This document shows positions 45,420 to 53,550 of a DNA stretch of 64,000 bases, one piece after another. The notes beneath the pieces are model-generated. The model saw nothing but the letters and a program-made list of their open reading frames with translations. It ran no database searches and was not told the DNA's origin. The position numbers and the translations under genes are program-made. Where the stretch lies: contig NZ_RBKT01000001.1 of NCBI RefSeq assembly GCF_003633685.1, positions 6,138,001 through 6,202,000 of the forward strand, given 5' to 3'. This stretch comes from Micromonospora pisi. GTDB lineage: Bacteria; Actinomycetota; Actinomycetes; Mycobacteriales; Micromonosporaceae. Positions within the stretch are counted from its first letter, which is position 1. The number at the start of each line of letters is the position of its first letter.

Positions 45420-47600
45420 TCAGGGATAGTTGACCAGGGTCGCCTCGGTGTTGGCGGAGTTCACCGTCGCACCGGCGTTGTTGATGATGTTGCGGATCGT
45501 TCCGGTGCCGCCGCCGAGCGAGACCGTGACCATGTTGTGGAACCGCACCCCGGCCTTGGTCGGAACCTCGAACGAGTGCCCCAGCACCACGCTCGGATTC
45601 GCATTGAAGAAGCAGTAGCTGCCCAGCCCCCACGCCTCGTGGGTGTTCACCGAGTCGGCCACCTTGTACGCCGCGTACCCCTGCTGCGAGCCGTTCATCC
45701 AGCTCGCCTGGTTCGGCACGTCGTACGGGATCTCGTTCTGGTAGAAGTACGTCCGGCCGCGTTCACCGTTCCAGATGGTCTGGTACTTCTGGTAGTGCTC
45801 GACGAAGAGGCCGTACATGGTGACGTCGTTGCCGTTGACGACCAGGCCGGTGTCGGCGGTGTTGACGTTCCAGCCGACGCCGTAGGTGTGGTCGCCGCGC
45901 CAGATCCACAGGTGGTCGCCGATCACGTTCGAGCTGTTCACCCGCAGGCTCACCGTGGCCTTGCCGACCGCCGCGCCGCCGACCCGGAAGAAGACGTCGT
46001 GCAGTGAGGTGGGGTTGGCCGAGTGGTTCGCCGACGAGCCGGCCGGTCCGACCTCCATCAGCACCGGCGAGTTGACCGTGCCGGCGTCGAAGAGCAGACC
46101 GGCGACCTTCACCCCGTCGACGTCGGCGACGGTCATCGCGACCACGCCGTTGTCCGGGATCAGGGTGGCCAGGCCGAGGCCGAGGACCACGGTGTCGGGC
46201 CGGGTCACCCGGAGGGTGTCGTCGAGGTGGTAGACCCCCGGGGTGAAGAGCAGGTGCTTGCCCTGGGCGAGTTGCGCGTTGATGGCGGCGGCGGTCGCCC
46301 CCGGCTTCACGATGAAGAACTGGCTGATCGGCAGGGACGATCCGGCCGGGTTGCCGGAGGCCCAGCTCGTGCCGGTCGAGTTGGACCGTACCGCCGGGAC
46401 GAAGACCTGGTAGTTGCCGGCCTGGTCGATGTAGAGGAACGGCTTCTCCCGTACCACCGGGGTCTGCCCGACGGTGGTGTACGGCGGCTCGGGGAAACTG
46501 TTCGCGGGGGCGTTCACCGCGCCGACGAAGACCATGTTCCAGTTCGCGCCGGTCCAACTGCCCCACTGGGTGTTGCGGGAGAGCCACTGTTGCTGCGAAC
46601 CGGAGCGGACCTGGCCGTCGATCCGGGTGTCGGCGAGCAGGCCGCCGCTGGACCAGCCGCCGTCGTCGAGTTGGAGGTTGCCGCGTACGTGCATGCGGCG
46701 GTACGGCGCGGCCTGCGAAACGGCCCAGCGGTCGGTGCCGGAGGGCGGGGTGACCGACAGGTTCTCCGCGGCGCGCCAGAAGTTGTGGGTGGCGTTGCCC
46801 TGGAACCAGTCCGCCTCGACGTGCACCCCACCGTTGATGGTGACGCTGTCCGGCAGGAAGCCGAGCCCGGCGACCTGGGTGTAGAAGCCGACGTTCACGT
46901 CGACGTGGTAACTGCCCGGCTTGAACAGCAGCGCGTAGCGGTTGTTGCCGAACTGGTTGCTCTCCTGCTGGTTGAAGACGGTGTTCAGCCGGCTCTGGAT
47001 CGTCGCGCTGGACATCGACGGGTCGAAGACGGAGACGTTCGGCCCGAGGTCCACGGTGCCTCCCGGTGGTGGGGTGGGCGGCGTCGGCGTGGGGGTGCCG
47101 CCGCCGGTGGGCAGGACCCACTGTTGGTTGGGCCCACCGAAACACTCCCAGATCTGTAGCGGCGTACCGTCGGCGGAGGAGGGACCGGTGGCGTCCAGGC
47201 ACTTGTTCGCCTGCGGGTTGCGCAACAGGCCGGCGCTGGCGGTCCATTGCTGTGCCCCGCTGCCGTTGCAGTCCCAGATCCGTACCCGGGCGCCGTTGGC
47301 GGTGGAGCCACTGGCCACGTCGAGGCACTTGCCGAGGGCGCGGATGGTTCCGTCGTCGCCGACGGTCCACTGTTGAGCGTTGCTGGCGTTGCAGGTGTAG
47401 AGCTGCACCTGGGTGCCGTTGGCGTTGCTCGCGGCGGCGACGTCGACGCACTTGCCGCCGTACCCGGTGATGGCGCCGGTGGTCGCGGCCTGAGCGCTGG
47501 TGACGCCGACCGCCCCGACGGCGAGTCCGACCACGACGGTGGCAAGGACGGCGACGATCCTGGGCCGGACGCGGCCCCGGGTTCTGCTGTTGGGGGTCAT
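45420..47600 (-). CDS. Secreted RICIN-domain protein with large beta-helix-like region
   Basis: A 726-residue exported protein. A Sec signal peptide ends at about residue 38 (TSAQA/ATT). A RICIN/CBM13 trefoil covers about 40-165 with three QQW repeats (NAQQWTV, GAQQWTA, NQQWVL) and likely binds galactose- or xylose-type sugars. A Pro/Thr linker leads into about 540 residues rich in turns, Asn and Gly (LLFKPGSYHVDVNVGFYTQVAGLG, LLFTPGVYHLDDTLRVTRPDTVVLGLG) typical of right-handed beta-helices. Homologues are often misannotated. A polysaccharide-active or binding role is likely, but catalytic residues cannot be named. Confidence 0.75.
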   Translation of the reverse strand: MTPNSRTRGRVRPRIVAVLATVVVGLAVGAVGVTSAQAATTGAITGYGGKCVDVAAASNANGTQVQLYTCNASNAQQWTVGDDGTIRALGKCLDVASGSTANGARVRIWDCNGSGAQQWTASAGLLRNPQANKCLDATGPSSADGTPLQIWECFGGPNQQWVLPTGGGTPTPTPPTPPPGGTVDLGPNVSVFDPSMSSATIQSRLNTVFNQQESNQFGNNRYALLFKPGSYHVDVNVGFYTQVAGLGFLPDSVTINGGVHVEADWFQGNATHNFWRAAENLSVTPPSGTDRWAVSQAAPYRRMHVRGNLQLDDGGWSSGGLLADTRIDGQVRSGSQQQWLSRNTQWGSWTGANWNMVFVGAVNAPANSFPEPPYTTVGQTPVVREKPFLYIDQAGNYQVFVPAVRSNSTGTSWASGNPAGSSLPISQFFIVKPGATAAAINAQLAQGKHLLFTPGVYHLDDTLRVTRPDTVVLGLGLATLIPDNGVVAMTVADVDGVKVAGLLFDAGTVNSPVLMEVGPAGSSANHSANPTSLHDVFFRVGGAAVGKATVSLRVNSSNVIGDHLWIWRGDHTYGVGWNVNTADTGLVVNGNDVTMYGLFVEHYQKYQTIWNGERGRTYFYQNEIPYDVPNQASWMNGSQQGYAAYKVADSVNTHEAWGLGSYCFFNANPSVVLGHSFEVPTKAGVRFHNMVTVSLGGGTGTIRNIINNAGATVNSANTEATLVNYP

Positions 47601-47811
47601 GGCGAGTCCGATCAGTTCACAAACTTAACAGATTGATCGAAGGCTATTGATGACCTGGTGGAAAGTCAACATATGACCGAAACGACGATGGATGACCGGA
47701 GCCGGTGCCCTGCCGCCCGAATCTGTGTAACGCCTGATCCGCTGGGTAGTCGGCGGTGGCGACGGGCCAGCCGCGTCAGGCGGTGAGATCCGCTGGAGAA
47801 GGAGTCTGGAG

Positions 47812-48564
47812 ATGTCTCACATGTCACGCCCGGCACAACCCATGCGCGGTCACGACGGCCACGACGGCCATGACGGCGAGTTCGAGTTCTGGCGCAACCA
47901 CGCCACGATCTCGCTGCAGCCGGTCGCGGCACCGTCGATTCTGGGGCTCTTCGGCTTCGCCGCCGCCACCTTCGTCGTCGCCGCCAACCTGGCCGGCTGG
48001 TACGGCTCCTCGGCCACTCCGCAGTTCATCTTCCCGTTCGCCGCCTTCCTCGGCGGCCTGGCCCAGTTCCTCGCCGGCATGTGGGCGTACCGGGCGCGGG
48101 ACGGCCTGGCCACCGCGATGCACGGCATCTGGGGCGCATTCTGGCTCGCCTACGGGCTGCTCTTTCTTCTCGTCGCGCTCGGCGTGCTGACCACACCCAC
48201 CCCGTTCGTGGCCCTCGGCTACTGGTTCGTGGCCATGGCCGCGATCACCTGGTCCGGTGCCTTCGCCGCGCTGGCGGTGAACCTCGGGCTCGCCGCAGTG
48301 CTCACCGCACTCGCCGCCGGTGCTACCGCCACCGCAGTCGGCCAGATCGCCGACAGCTCCGCGTGGCGTACGACCGGGGCCTGGCTTTTCATCGTCTCGG
48401 CCCTGATCGCCTGGTACGTCGCCACGGCGATGATGCTGGAGGGGACCTACCGACGGGTCATCCTGCCGCTCGGCAAGCGGGGCGGAGTCAACGTCCCCGG
48501 CCGGGAACCCCGCAAGTCCATCCAGTTCGTCGCCGGGGAGCCGGGCATCAAGGTCGGCCAGTGA
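47812..48564 (+). CDS. Acetate uptake transporter (AceTr / GPR1-FUN34-SatP family)
   Basis: A 250-residue membrane protein with six helices. The family signature is recognisable in SILGLFGFAAATFVVAANLAGW (the NPAPLGL-like first helix) and FAAFLGGLAQFLAGMWAYRARDGLATAMHGIWGAFWLAYG. Members import acetate or succinate with protons. The N-terminus has a GHDGHDGHDG run, unusual and possibly metal binding. The ATG has several GGAG words upstream. A perfect 18-bp hairpin follows the stop. Confidence 0.9.
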   Translation: MSHMSRPAQPMRGHDGHDGHDGEFEFWRNHATISLQPVAAPSILGLFGFAAATFVVAANLAGWYGSSATPQFIFPFAAFLGGLAQFLAGMWAYRARDGLATAMHGIWGAFWLAYGLLFLLVALGVLTTPTPFVALGYWFVAMAAITWSGAFAALAVNLGLAAVLTALAAGATATAVGQIADSSAWRTTGAWLFIVSALIAWYVATAMMLEGTYRRVILPLGKRGGVNVPGREPRKSIQFVAGEPGIKVGQ

Positions 48565-48599
48565 GTCTTCTGCCCGGCTGACCCGAAGCGGGTGTCCGA

Positions 48600-48638
48600 C
48601 GTGGATCCGACCGGCCCTCGGGGCCGGTCGGATCCACG
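48600..48638 (+). terminator. Perfect 18-bp-stem hairpin after the acetate transporter
   Basis: 48600-48617 pairs with 48621-48638 around a TCG loop; stem begins CGTGGATCCGACCGG. It lies between two plus-strand genes and isolates the acetyltransferase gene downstream. Confidence 0.8.
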
Positions 48639-48688
48639 CACCGCTCAAATGGGTTGAACCCTGGTGTGCAACCGGTTGGGATGGGCTC

Positions 48689-49897
48689 ATGAAGATCCGT
48701 CAGCTCGCCAACGAAGAACGTCCCGTCACCACGTGGCCACTGCAGGGGTACGCGTTCGAGCCGTCCCCGATGGCCGCCGCCGACGCGGAGAAGCTCCGCG
48801 ATCACCTGCCGTACCACCGGCAGAACGTCACGCTCGTGGTGGAGGAAGACGGGGGAGAGACCCTCGCCGCGGTGAGCGCCTTCCCGATGCGGCAGAACGT
48901 CCGTGGCACGGTCCTGCCGATGGCGGGTGTCTCCGGTGTCGCCACCCATCCGTTGGCTCGTCGGCAGGGCCACGTCCGTACGCTGCTCACCCAGCTGCTC
49001 GGCGAGATGCGCGACGAGGGGTACGCGGTCAGCGCCCTCTACCCGTTCCGCTCCTCCTTCTACGCCAGATTCGGATTCGCCGGCCTGCCCAAGCCGCGTA
49101 CGGTCAGCTTCTCCCCGGCCGACCTCGGCGGTCTGCTGAATGCTGACCTCCCCGGCGAGCTGCGCTGGCAACGGGTCCGGGACGGGTACGACGCCTACCG
49201 GGGCCTCACCGAGCGGCTGCTCGGCTCGCGGCACGGCTTCTCACTCGCCCCCGACTACCAGGCGGTGCGGCTGCGGGACAGGGACGACCGCTGGTTGGCC
49301 AGCGCCTGGCTCGACGGTGAGATGATCGGCGCGGTCACCTACCGGATCGACGAGCACGGCGGCACCCTGACCGGCGACGACCTGCTCACCGTGGGTCCGC
49401 TCGGTCGGGCGCTGCTGCTCCAGTTCTTTGCCCGCCACGTCGACCAGGTGGCCCGGGTCAGCATGGTGGTTCCGGCCGACGAGACACCGGAGCTGTGGGC
49501 CACCGACCTGGCCGTCCAGACCGAGTCGCGAATCGCCTTCCCCAGTTCGGTCGCTCCGATGGCCCGGGTGCTCTCCCTGGACGCACTGGACGGCCTGGCC
49601 AGCGGCCCCGGCCGGGTACGGGTCGAGATCGTCGACGACCCGTTCACCGCCGGCGACTACCTCCTCGACGGCGGTTCCCCCGGCTCCGGTGGCGGTCGGC
49701 TGGAGGTGAGCCGCGCCGCCGGTGGTGCTGTGCCCACCGCGACGCTGACCGCGGCCGGGATCTCCGCGCTGGTCTACGGCGTGCTCGACCCGGAGGAGGT
49801 GCCGTTGCGTGGCTTGGGCACCGTACCGGCCGACGCGGCGGTCGAACTCCGCTCGCTCTTTCCTCGTGCCATGCCCTATCTCTTCGTCGACTTCTAG
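48689..49897 (+). CDS. Eis-like GNAT N-acetyltransferase
   Basis: A 402-residue protein with the Eis layout: N-terminal GNAT domain (acetyl-CoA loop VATHPLARRQGHVRTLL, about residues 87-104), a second GNAT-like domain, and a C-terminal sterol-carrier-like domain. In Mycobacterium tuberculosis Eis, also 402 residues, the C-terminal Phe carboxylate is the general base; this protein likewise ends in Phe (LFVDF) and has an aromatic motif YPFRSSFYARFGF in the place of the catalytic Tyr. Eis acetylates aminoglycosides and lysines; the natural substrate here is unknown. Confidence 0.87.
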   Translation: MKIRQLANEERPVTTWPLQGYAFEPSPMAAADAEKLRDHLPYHRQNVTLVVEEDGGETLAAVSAFPMRQNVRGTVLPMAGVSGVATHPLARRQGHVRTLLTQLLGEMRDEGYAVSALYPFRSSFYARFGFAGLPKPRTVSFSPADLGGLLNADLPGELRWQRVRDGYDAYRGLTERLLGSRHGFSLAPDYQAVRLRDRDDRWLASAWLDGEMIGAVTYRIDEHGGTLTGDDLLTVGPLGRALLLQFFARHVDQVARVSMVVPADETPELWATDLAVQTESRIAFPSSVAPMARVLSLDALDGLASGPGRVRVEIVDDPFTAGDYLLDGGSPGSGGGRLEVSRAAGGAVPTATLTAAGISALVYGVLDPEEVPLRGLGTVPADAAVELRSLFPRAMPYLFVDF

Positions 49898-49984
49898 TCG
49901 CCGCGAAACGGGCACACCAAACCCGTCTTTCCCGTACGCGTGCCCCCCGCGACCCCGCGACCCCGCGACCTTTGGGACAAGGGA

Positions 49985-50431
49985 TCAGGCGGGGGTACGG
50001 CGCATCGGCACGTGGGGGATGCCGTCCTCGAGGTACTCCGGGCCGATGGGGGCGTAGCCGTAGCGGCCGTAGAAGCCGGCCAGGTGCGCCTGCGCCTCCA
50101 ACACGCTGGTCCGCTCGCCGATCACCCGCAGGGCCTCGGTGATCAACCTTCCGGCGTGGCCGTCGCCGCGCGCGTGCTGGGCCACCACGACCCGTCCGAT
50201 CCGCTCCACGCCCTCCGGGTCGGCGAGGATCCGCAGGTACGCCACGGGCGCCCCGTCCTGCTCCAGCCAGAGGTGGCGGGTGCCCGGCTCGACGTCCCGA
50301 CCGTCCAGTTCCGGGTACGGGCACTTCTGCTCGACCACGAAGACGTCGACCCGCAGCCGGATCAGGTCGTGCAGCGTACGGGCGTCGAGGTCGGCGAAGG
50401 GGGCGACATGGAGGGTGATCGGGGGATGCAT
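49985..50431 (-). CDS. ElaA-like GNAT N-acetyltransferase
   Basis: A 148-residue GNAT of the ElaA type, recognised by LRVDVFVVEQKCPYPELDGRD (Cys and Pro typical), an acetyl-CoA loop (RIGRVVVAQHARGDGHAGRLI) and FYGRYGYAPIGPEYLEDGIPHVPM near the end. Substrate unknown. The ATG at 50431 has no Shine-Dalgarno but has TACGAT 6 nt before it. The frame stays open upstream without support. Confidence 0.85.
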   Translation of the reverse strand: MHPPITLHVAPFADLDARTLHDLIRLRVDVFVVEQKCPYPELDGRDVEPGTRHLWLEQDGAPVAYLRILADPEGVERIGRVVVAQHARGDGHAGRLITEALRVIGERTSVLEAQAHLAGFYGRYGYAPIGPEYLEDGIPHVPMRRTPA

Positions 50432-50437
50432 CCCGCG

Positions 50438-50443
50438 ATCGTA
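50438..50443 (-). promoter_or_regulatory. Candidate -10 box (TACGAT) for the ElaA-like gene
   Basis: On the minus strand, 6 nt before the ATG at 50431. Leaderless geometry. Confidence 0.45.
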
Positions 50444-50503
50444 TGTGCCCCAACCCTCGGTCTCACACCTGCCGCCGTCACCCGGCGCGATGCGCCGCTG
50501 GGT

Positions 50504-50560
50504 GTTAACAAGGGGCCCTTCCTCTACGGAAAGCGATAATAGGGGGCCCTTCCTTTCACG
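50504..50560. repeat. Intergenic repeat, copy 3 (direct-repeat form)
   Basis: Related to the hairpin repeats, but the two GGGGCCCTTCCT words are direct rather than inverted, separated by CTACGGAAAGCGATAA. GTTAAC remains at the left end. The stop codon of the zinc-ribbon gene (minus strand) overlaps its right end, as with copy 2. Confidence 0.8.
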
Positions 50561-50816
50561 CGGGGCGGGCGCCGACGGTGTCCTTGATCGCGGCACCCTG
50601 GTCGCCCTCGACCGCCCGGGCGCAGTGGGCGCAGCAGAAGAAGCGGCCGGAGACCTCCACCCCGTGTCCGACGATCCGGACCTGGCAGTGCTCGCAGATC
50701 GGCGCCAGACTCTGGATCGCGCACTCGAACGAGTCGAAGGTGTGCGAGTCGCCGCTGACCGTCCGTACCTCGAACGACATCCAGTAGTCGTTGCCGCAGG
50801 TTTCGCAAGTTGCCAT
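50556..50816 (-). CDS. Small zinc-ribbon / TRASH-like protein
   Basis: An 86-residue cysteine-rich protein. It has CETC at the start, an SFEC segment, CEHC in the middle and FFCCAHC near the end, enough for two zinc sites. The last motif resembles TRASH or FYVE-like knuckles used in metal sensing. The ATG at 50816 is preceded by GGGGGA. No family is assigned with certainty. The gene ends in a genome repeat. Confidence 0.7.
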   Translation of the reverse strand: MATCETCGNDYWMSFEVRTVSGDSHTFDSFECAIQSLAPICEHCQVRIVGHGVEVSGRFFCCAHCARAVEGDQGAAIKDTVGARPA

Positions 50817-51014
50817 GACAAATCCCCCTGTTTCGGACACTGCTCCCAGCTTGCGGCCTCGTGCCCCCACGAGTTAGTCAAACGGGCAAAACAACTCAAC
50901 GCGACCCCTGACCGATCTGCCGCGTTGAGCCGGGTGGGTGGGCCGGAGCGGCGACCGCGCAGGCGGGGTCGCGGGACACCACCGATGGCACGGAGTCGTT
51001 GACTGGAGGGCGAA

Positions 51015-51290
51015 ATGATCAAACGGAACCGACTGTTCGGGAACCAGACCCGGGTGACCTTCTCGCTGCCGAAGGACGCGCCGACCGGCACGGTGAGCGT
51101 CGTCGGCTGCTTCAACGGGTGGGAGCCCGGCCGGCACGAACTGGTGCCGCGCCGGGACGGTCGGCGTACGGTGACGGTCCGGCTCGCTCCGGGCGAGTAC
51201 CGGTTCCGCTACCTCGCCAGCGGCGGGGTCTGGCTCGACGACGAGCAGGCCGACCTGGTGGACCAGCAGGGTGGTCGGCTGCTGCTCTGA
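51015..51290 (+). CDS. Stand-alone CBM48/isoamylase early-set domain protein
   Basis: A 91-residue protein that is just one early-set Ig-like domain: RVTFSLPKDAPTGTVSVVGCFNGWEPG (FNGW is the glycogen-binding-type motif) and LAPGEYRFRYLASGGVWLDDEQAD. Such domains normally precede glycogen or starch enzymes or serve as the AMPK glycogen-binding module; as a free domain it may tether something to glycogen. The ATG follows GGAGGG at 5 nt. Confidence 0.85.
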   Translation: MIKRNRLFGNQTRVTFSLPKDAPTGTVSVVGCFNGWEPGRHELVPRRDGRRTVTVRLAPGEYRFRYLASGGVWLDDEQADLVDQQGGRLLL

Positions 51291-51400
51291 GCAGCGCGTA
51301 CGTCGGGGCGGGTCACCGTCGTGGCGGCTGGGCGGGCCCCGGCCGGGGCCGCCGGTACGGCCGCCCCGGCGTGATCCGGACGGATCAGGGGAGAAACGGA

Positions 51401-51814
51401 TCAGGGGCGGTCGGTCGGGTCCAGGCGCATGGAGACCGAGTTGATGCAGTAGCGGGCGTCGGTCGGGGTGAAGCCCTCACCGTCGAACCGGTGACCCAGG
51501 TGCGAGTCGCAGTTGGCGCAGCGCACCTCGACCCGGACCATGCCCAGCGAGCGGTCCTCGATGTAGCGGATCGCGCCCGGCAGGGCCTGGTCGAAGCTCG
51601 GCCAGCCGCAGTGCGAGTCGAACTTGGTGTCACTGGAGAAGAGTTCCGCGTCGCAGGCGCGGCAGCGATATGTCCCCGGAGTCTTGGTTTCGACGTATTC
51701 GCCGGTCCAGGCCCGCTCGGTGCCGGCCTGACGCAACACCCGGAACTCCTCGGGCGACAGGCGGACGCGCCACTCGTCCTCCGTACGCGGAAGCTCCTTC
51801 TTGTCAAGAGTCAT
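51401..51814 (-). CDS. msrB: Peptide-methionine (R)-S-oxide reductase
   Basis: A 137-residue MsrB that reduces the R epimer of methionine sulfoxide in proteins. Two CxxC pairs (CRAC and CANC) form the structural zinc site, and the catalytic Cys is in ARYCINSVSM near residue 124. SHCGWPSFDQ and HLGHRFDGEG are conserved. ATG start lacks a ribosome site but has TACCGT 6 nt upstream. msrA is not in the window. Confidence 0.95.
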   Translation of the reverse strand: MTLDKKELPRTEDEWRVRLSPEEFRVLRQAGTERAWTGEYVETKTPGTYRCRACDAELFSSDTKFDSHCGWPSFDQALPGAIRYIEDRSLGMVRVEVRCANCDSHLGHRFDGEGFTPTDARYCINSVSMRLDPTDRP

Positions 51815-51820
51815 GCCTCA

Positions 51821-51826
51821 ACGGTA
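51821..51826 (-). promoter_or_regulatory. Candidate -10 box (TACCGT) for msrB
   Basis: On the minus strand, 6 nt before the msrB ATG, no Shine-Dalgarno. Leaderless geometry. Confidence 0.45.
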
Positions 51827-51880
51827 CGGCGGCCGGGGCGCGGGTGATTACCAACTGCCCCGGGTGGTCGTTGACCGGGT

Positions 51881-52483
51881 ATGCGGGCGGCCACCAGGCC
51901 GGGCGGGGAGCAGGACGGCAAGCATCAGTTGGTGGTGCTGGCCAGCTTCCGGCCGACCTGGCGCCAGGCGCTGCTGAACGGGCTCTGGGCCGGCGTGGTG
52001 GGCACGATCACCCTCACCAGCGCCGTGCTGACCGGACCGACGGTGCTGGCCGTACTGGTCGGTGGGACCTGGCAACTGCGCGCCCCGACCCAGGCGAGCT
52101 GGCTCGCCGTACTGGCGCCCCTGCCGCTCGGCCTGATCTACGGGGTCGCGATCCGGCGTCGGATCGGCGCCCGCCTCGACGAACTGGGTGTGCGCAGTGT
52201 GCCCCTCGGGCTGGACGGCTTCGCCCCCTGGCGTCTGGTGGTGGACATCCGGGCCGAGCGTCGACGGGGGCGCACCCTGGTCGCGGTCTACCTGCACAAC
52301 GGCGCCACGCTGCGGTTGCGCGCCCCCTATGACGGGTGGCTCGGGCGGGACCCCAGGTTCGAGCGGAAGCTGTTCCTTATCTGCCACGTCTGGTCGACCC
52401 ACCGGGACTGGCTGGTGCCGGGACTCGCCCCGGAGCCGCGTCCGGGCGAAGGATCGGTGCCGGACGGCCCGCCGGGGCCGTGA
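51881..52483 (+). CDS. Hypothetical membrane protein
   Basis: A 200-residue protein with two hydrophobic hairpin segments (about residues 30-62 and 72-90) followed by a soluble region of about 75 residues that looks beta-rich (WRLVVDIRAERRRGRTLVAVYLHNG, LRLRAPYDGWLG). The pattern is that of small actinobacterial membrane proteins with a PH-like domain, but no family is certain. ATG start without a clear ribosome site. Ends 29 nt before the polymerase gene. Confidence 0.6.
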   Translation: MRAATRPGGEQDGKHQLVVLASFRPTWRQALLNGLWAGVVGTITLTSAVLTGPTVLAVLVGGTWQLRAPTQASWLAVLAPLPLGLIYGVAIRRRIGARLDELGVRSVPLGLDGFAPWRLVVDIRAERRRGRTLVAVYLHNGATLRLRAPYDGWLGRDPRFERKLFLICHVWSTHRDWLVPGLAPEPRPGEGSVPDGPPGP

Positions 52484-52500
52484 GCAGCCGCCTGTTGGCA

Positions 52501-52506
52501 TATGGT
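52501..52506 (+). promoter_or_regulatory. Candidate -10 box (TATGGT)
   Basis: TATGGT ends 6 nt before the ATG at 52513, and no Shine-Dalgarno is present. Leaderless geometry. Confidence 0.45.
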
Positions 52507-52512
52507 CGCGGC

Positions 52513-53550
52513 ATGGTTGGCAGCGCGAAGGCGGCGGCCGTCGAGGTCGAGGTGGCTGGACATCAGGTACGGCTGAGCAGCCCGGACCGGGTGATCTTCC
52601 CCGGGCGCGGCTTCACCAAGAAGGACGTGTTCGAGTACTACGTGGCCGTCGGTGACGGGATCATGCGGGCACTGCGGTCCCGTCCCACCACCCTGCAACG
52701 CTTCCCGGACGGCATCGAAGGCGAGATGTTCTTCCAGAAGCGGGTGCCGGCCCGGGGCGTACCGCCCTGGGTGGAGACCGCCCGGATCAAGTTCCCGAGC
52801 GGCCGTACCGCCGACGAGCTCTGTCCGGCGGACCTGGCCCATGTCGCCTGGGCCGCGCAGATGGGCACGGTGGTCTTCCATCCCTGGCCGGTCCGGGGCG
52901 CCGACGTGGACCGGCCGGACGAGATGCGGATCGACCTCGACCCGCAACCGGGCACCGACTTCGGCGACGCGGTGACGGTGGCGGGGGAGGTGCGCGCGCT
53001 CCTGGACGAACTGGGCGCGACGGGCTTGCCGAAGACCTCCGGCGGTCGGGGCGTGCACGTCTACCTCCGGATCGAGCCGCGCTGGACCTTCACCGAGGTA
53101 CGCCGTGCGGTGATCGCGTTCGCCCGCGAGGTGGAACGACGCCGACCCGACCTGGCCACCACCGCCTGGTGGAAGGAACAGCGGGGCGAGAAGGTCTTCC
53201 TGGACTACAACCAGATGGCCCGGGACCGGACGATCGCCTGCGCGTACTCGCTGCGCGCCAACGCCCGGGCCACCGTCTCCACCCCGGTCACCTGGGACGA
53301 GTTGGCCGACGTCGAGCCGGACGACTTCGACCTCCGTACGGTGCCACCCCGGCTGGCGAAGATCGGCGACCCGTACGCCGTCCTGGACGAGACGCCGTGG
53401 GACATCACGCCCCTGCTGGAGTGGGCCGAACGCGACGACCGGGGCGGCTCGGGTGATCTCCCGTACCCGCCGGACCACCCGAAGATGCCGGGCGAACCGA
53501 AGCGGGTCCAGCCCAGCCGGGCCCGGCAGACCGACGGGAAATCCGAATAA
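52513..53550 (+). CDS. LigD-type polymerase domain protein (archaeo-eukaryotic primase family)
   Basis: A 345-residue stand-alone polymerase of the kind fused to LigD in bacterial NHEJ. Catalytic Asp141 and Asp143 (MRIDLDPQPG), TSGGRGVHVYLRI and FLDYNQMARDRT are the expected motifs; a third acidic residue should lie in the RVHVYL-like strand region. It fills gaps and adds ribonucleotides at double-strand break ends. No ligase or nuclease domain is attached; a LigC-type ligase lies 5 kb downstream. Frame is open upstream, but the ATG at 52513 fits the fold start and a -10 box. Confidence 0.9.
   Translation: MVGSAKAAAVEVEVAGHQVRLSSPDRVIFPGRGFTKKDVFEYYVAVGDGIMRALRSRPTTLQRFPDGIEGEMFFQKRVPARGVPPWVETARIKFPSGRTADELCPADLAHVAWAAQMGTVVFHPWPVRGADVDRPDEMRIDLDPQPGTDFGDAVTVAGEVRALLDELGATGLPKTSGGRGVHVYLRIEPRWTFTEVRRAVIAFAREVERRRPDLATTAWWKEQRGEKVFLDYNQMARDRTIACAYSLRANARATVSTPVTWDELADVEPDDFDLRTVPPRLAKIGDPYAVLDETPWDITPLLEWAERDDRGGSGDLPYPPDHPKMPGEPKRVQPSRARQTDGKSE

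Noticed and set aside
45763-47451. Long Arg-rich minus-strand frame inside the RICIN protein gene
   Set aside because: A frame-shifted shadow of the same gene; composition is Arg/Pro/Gly only.
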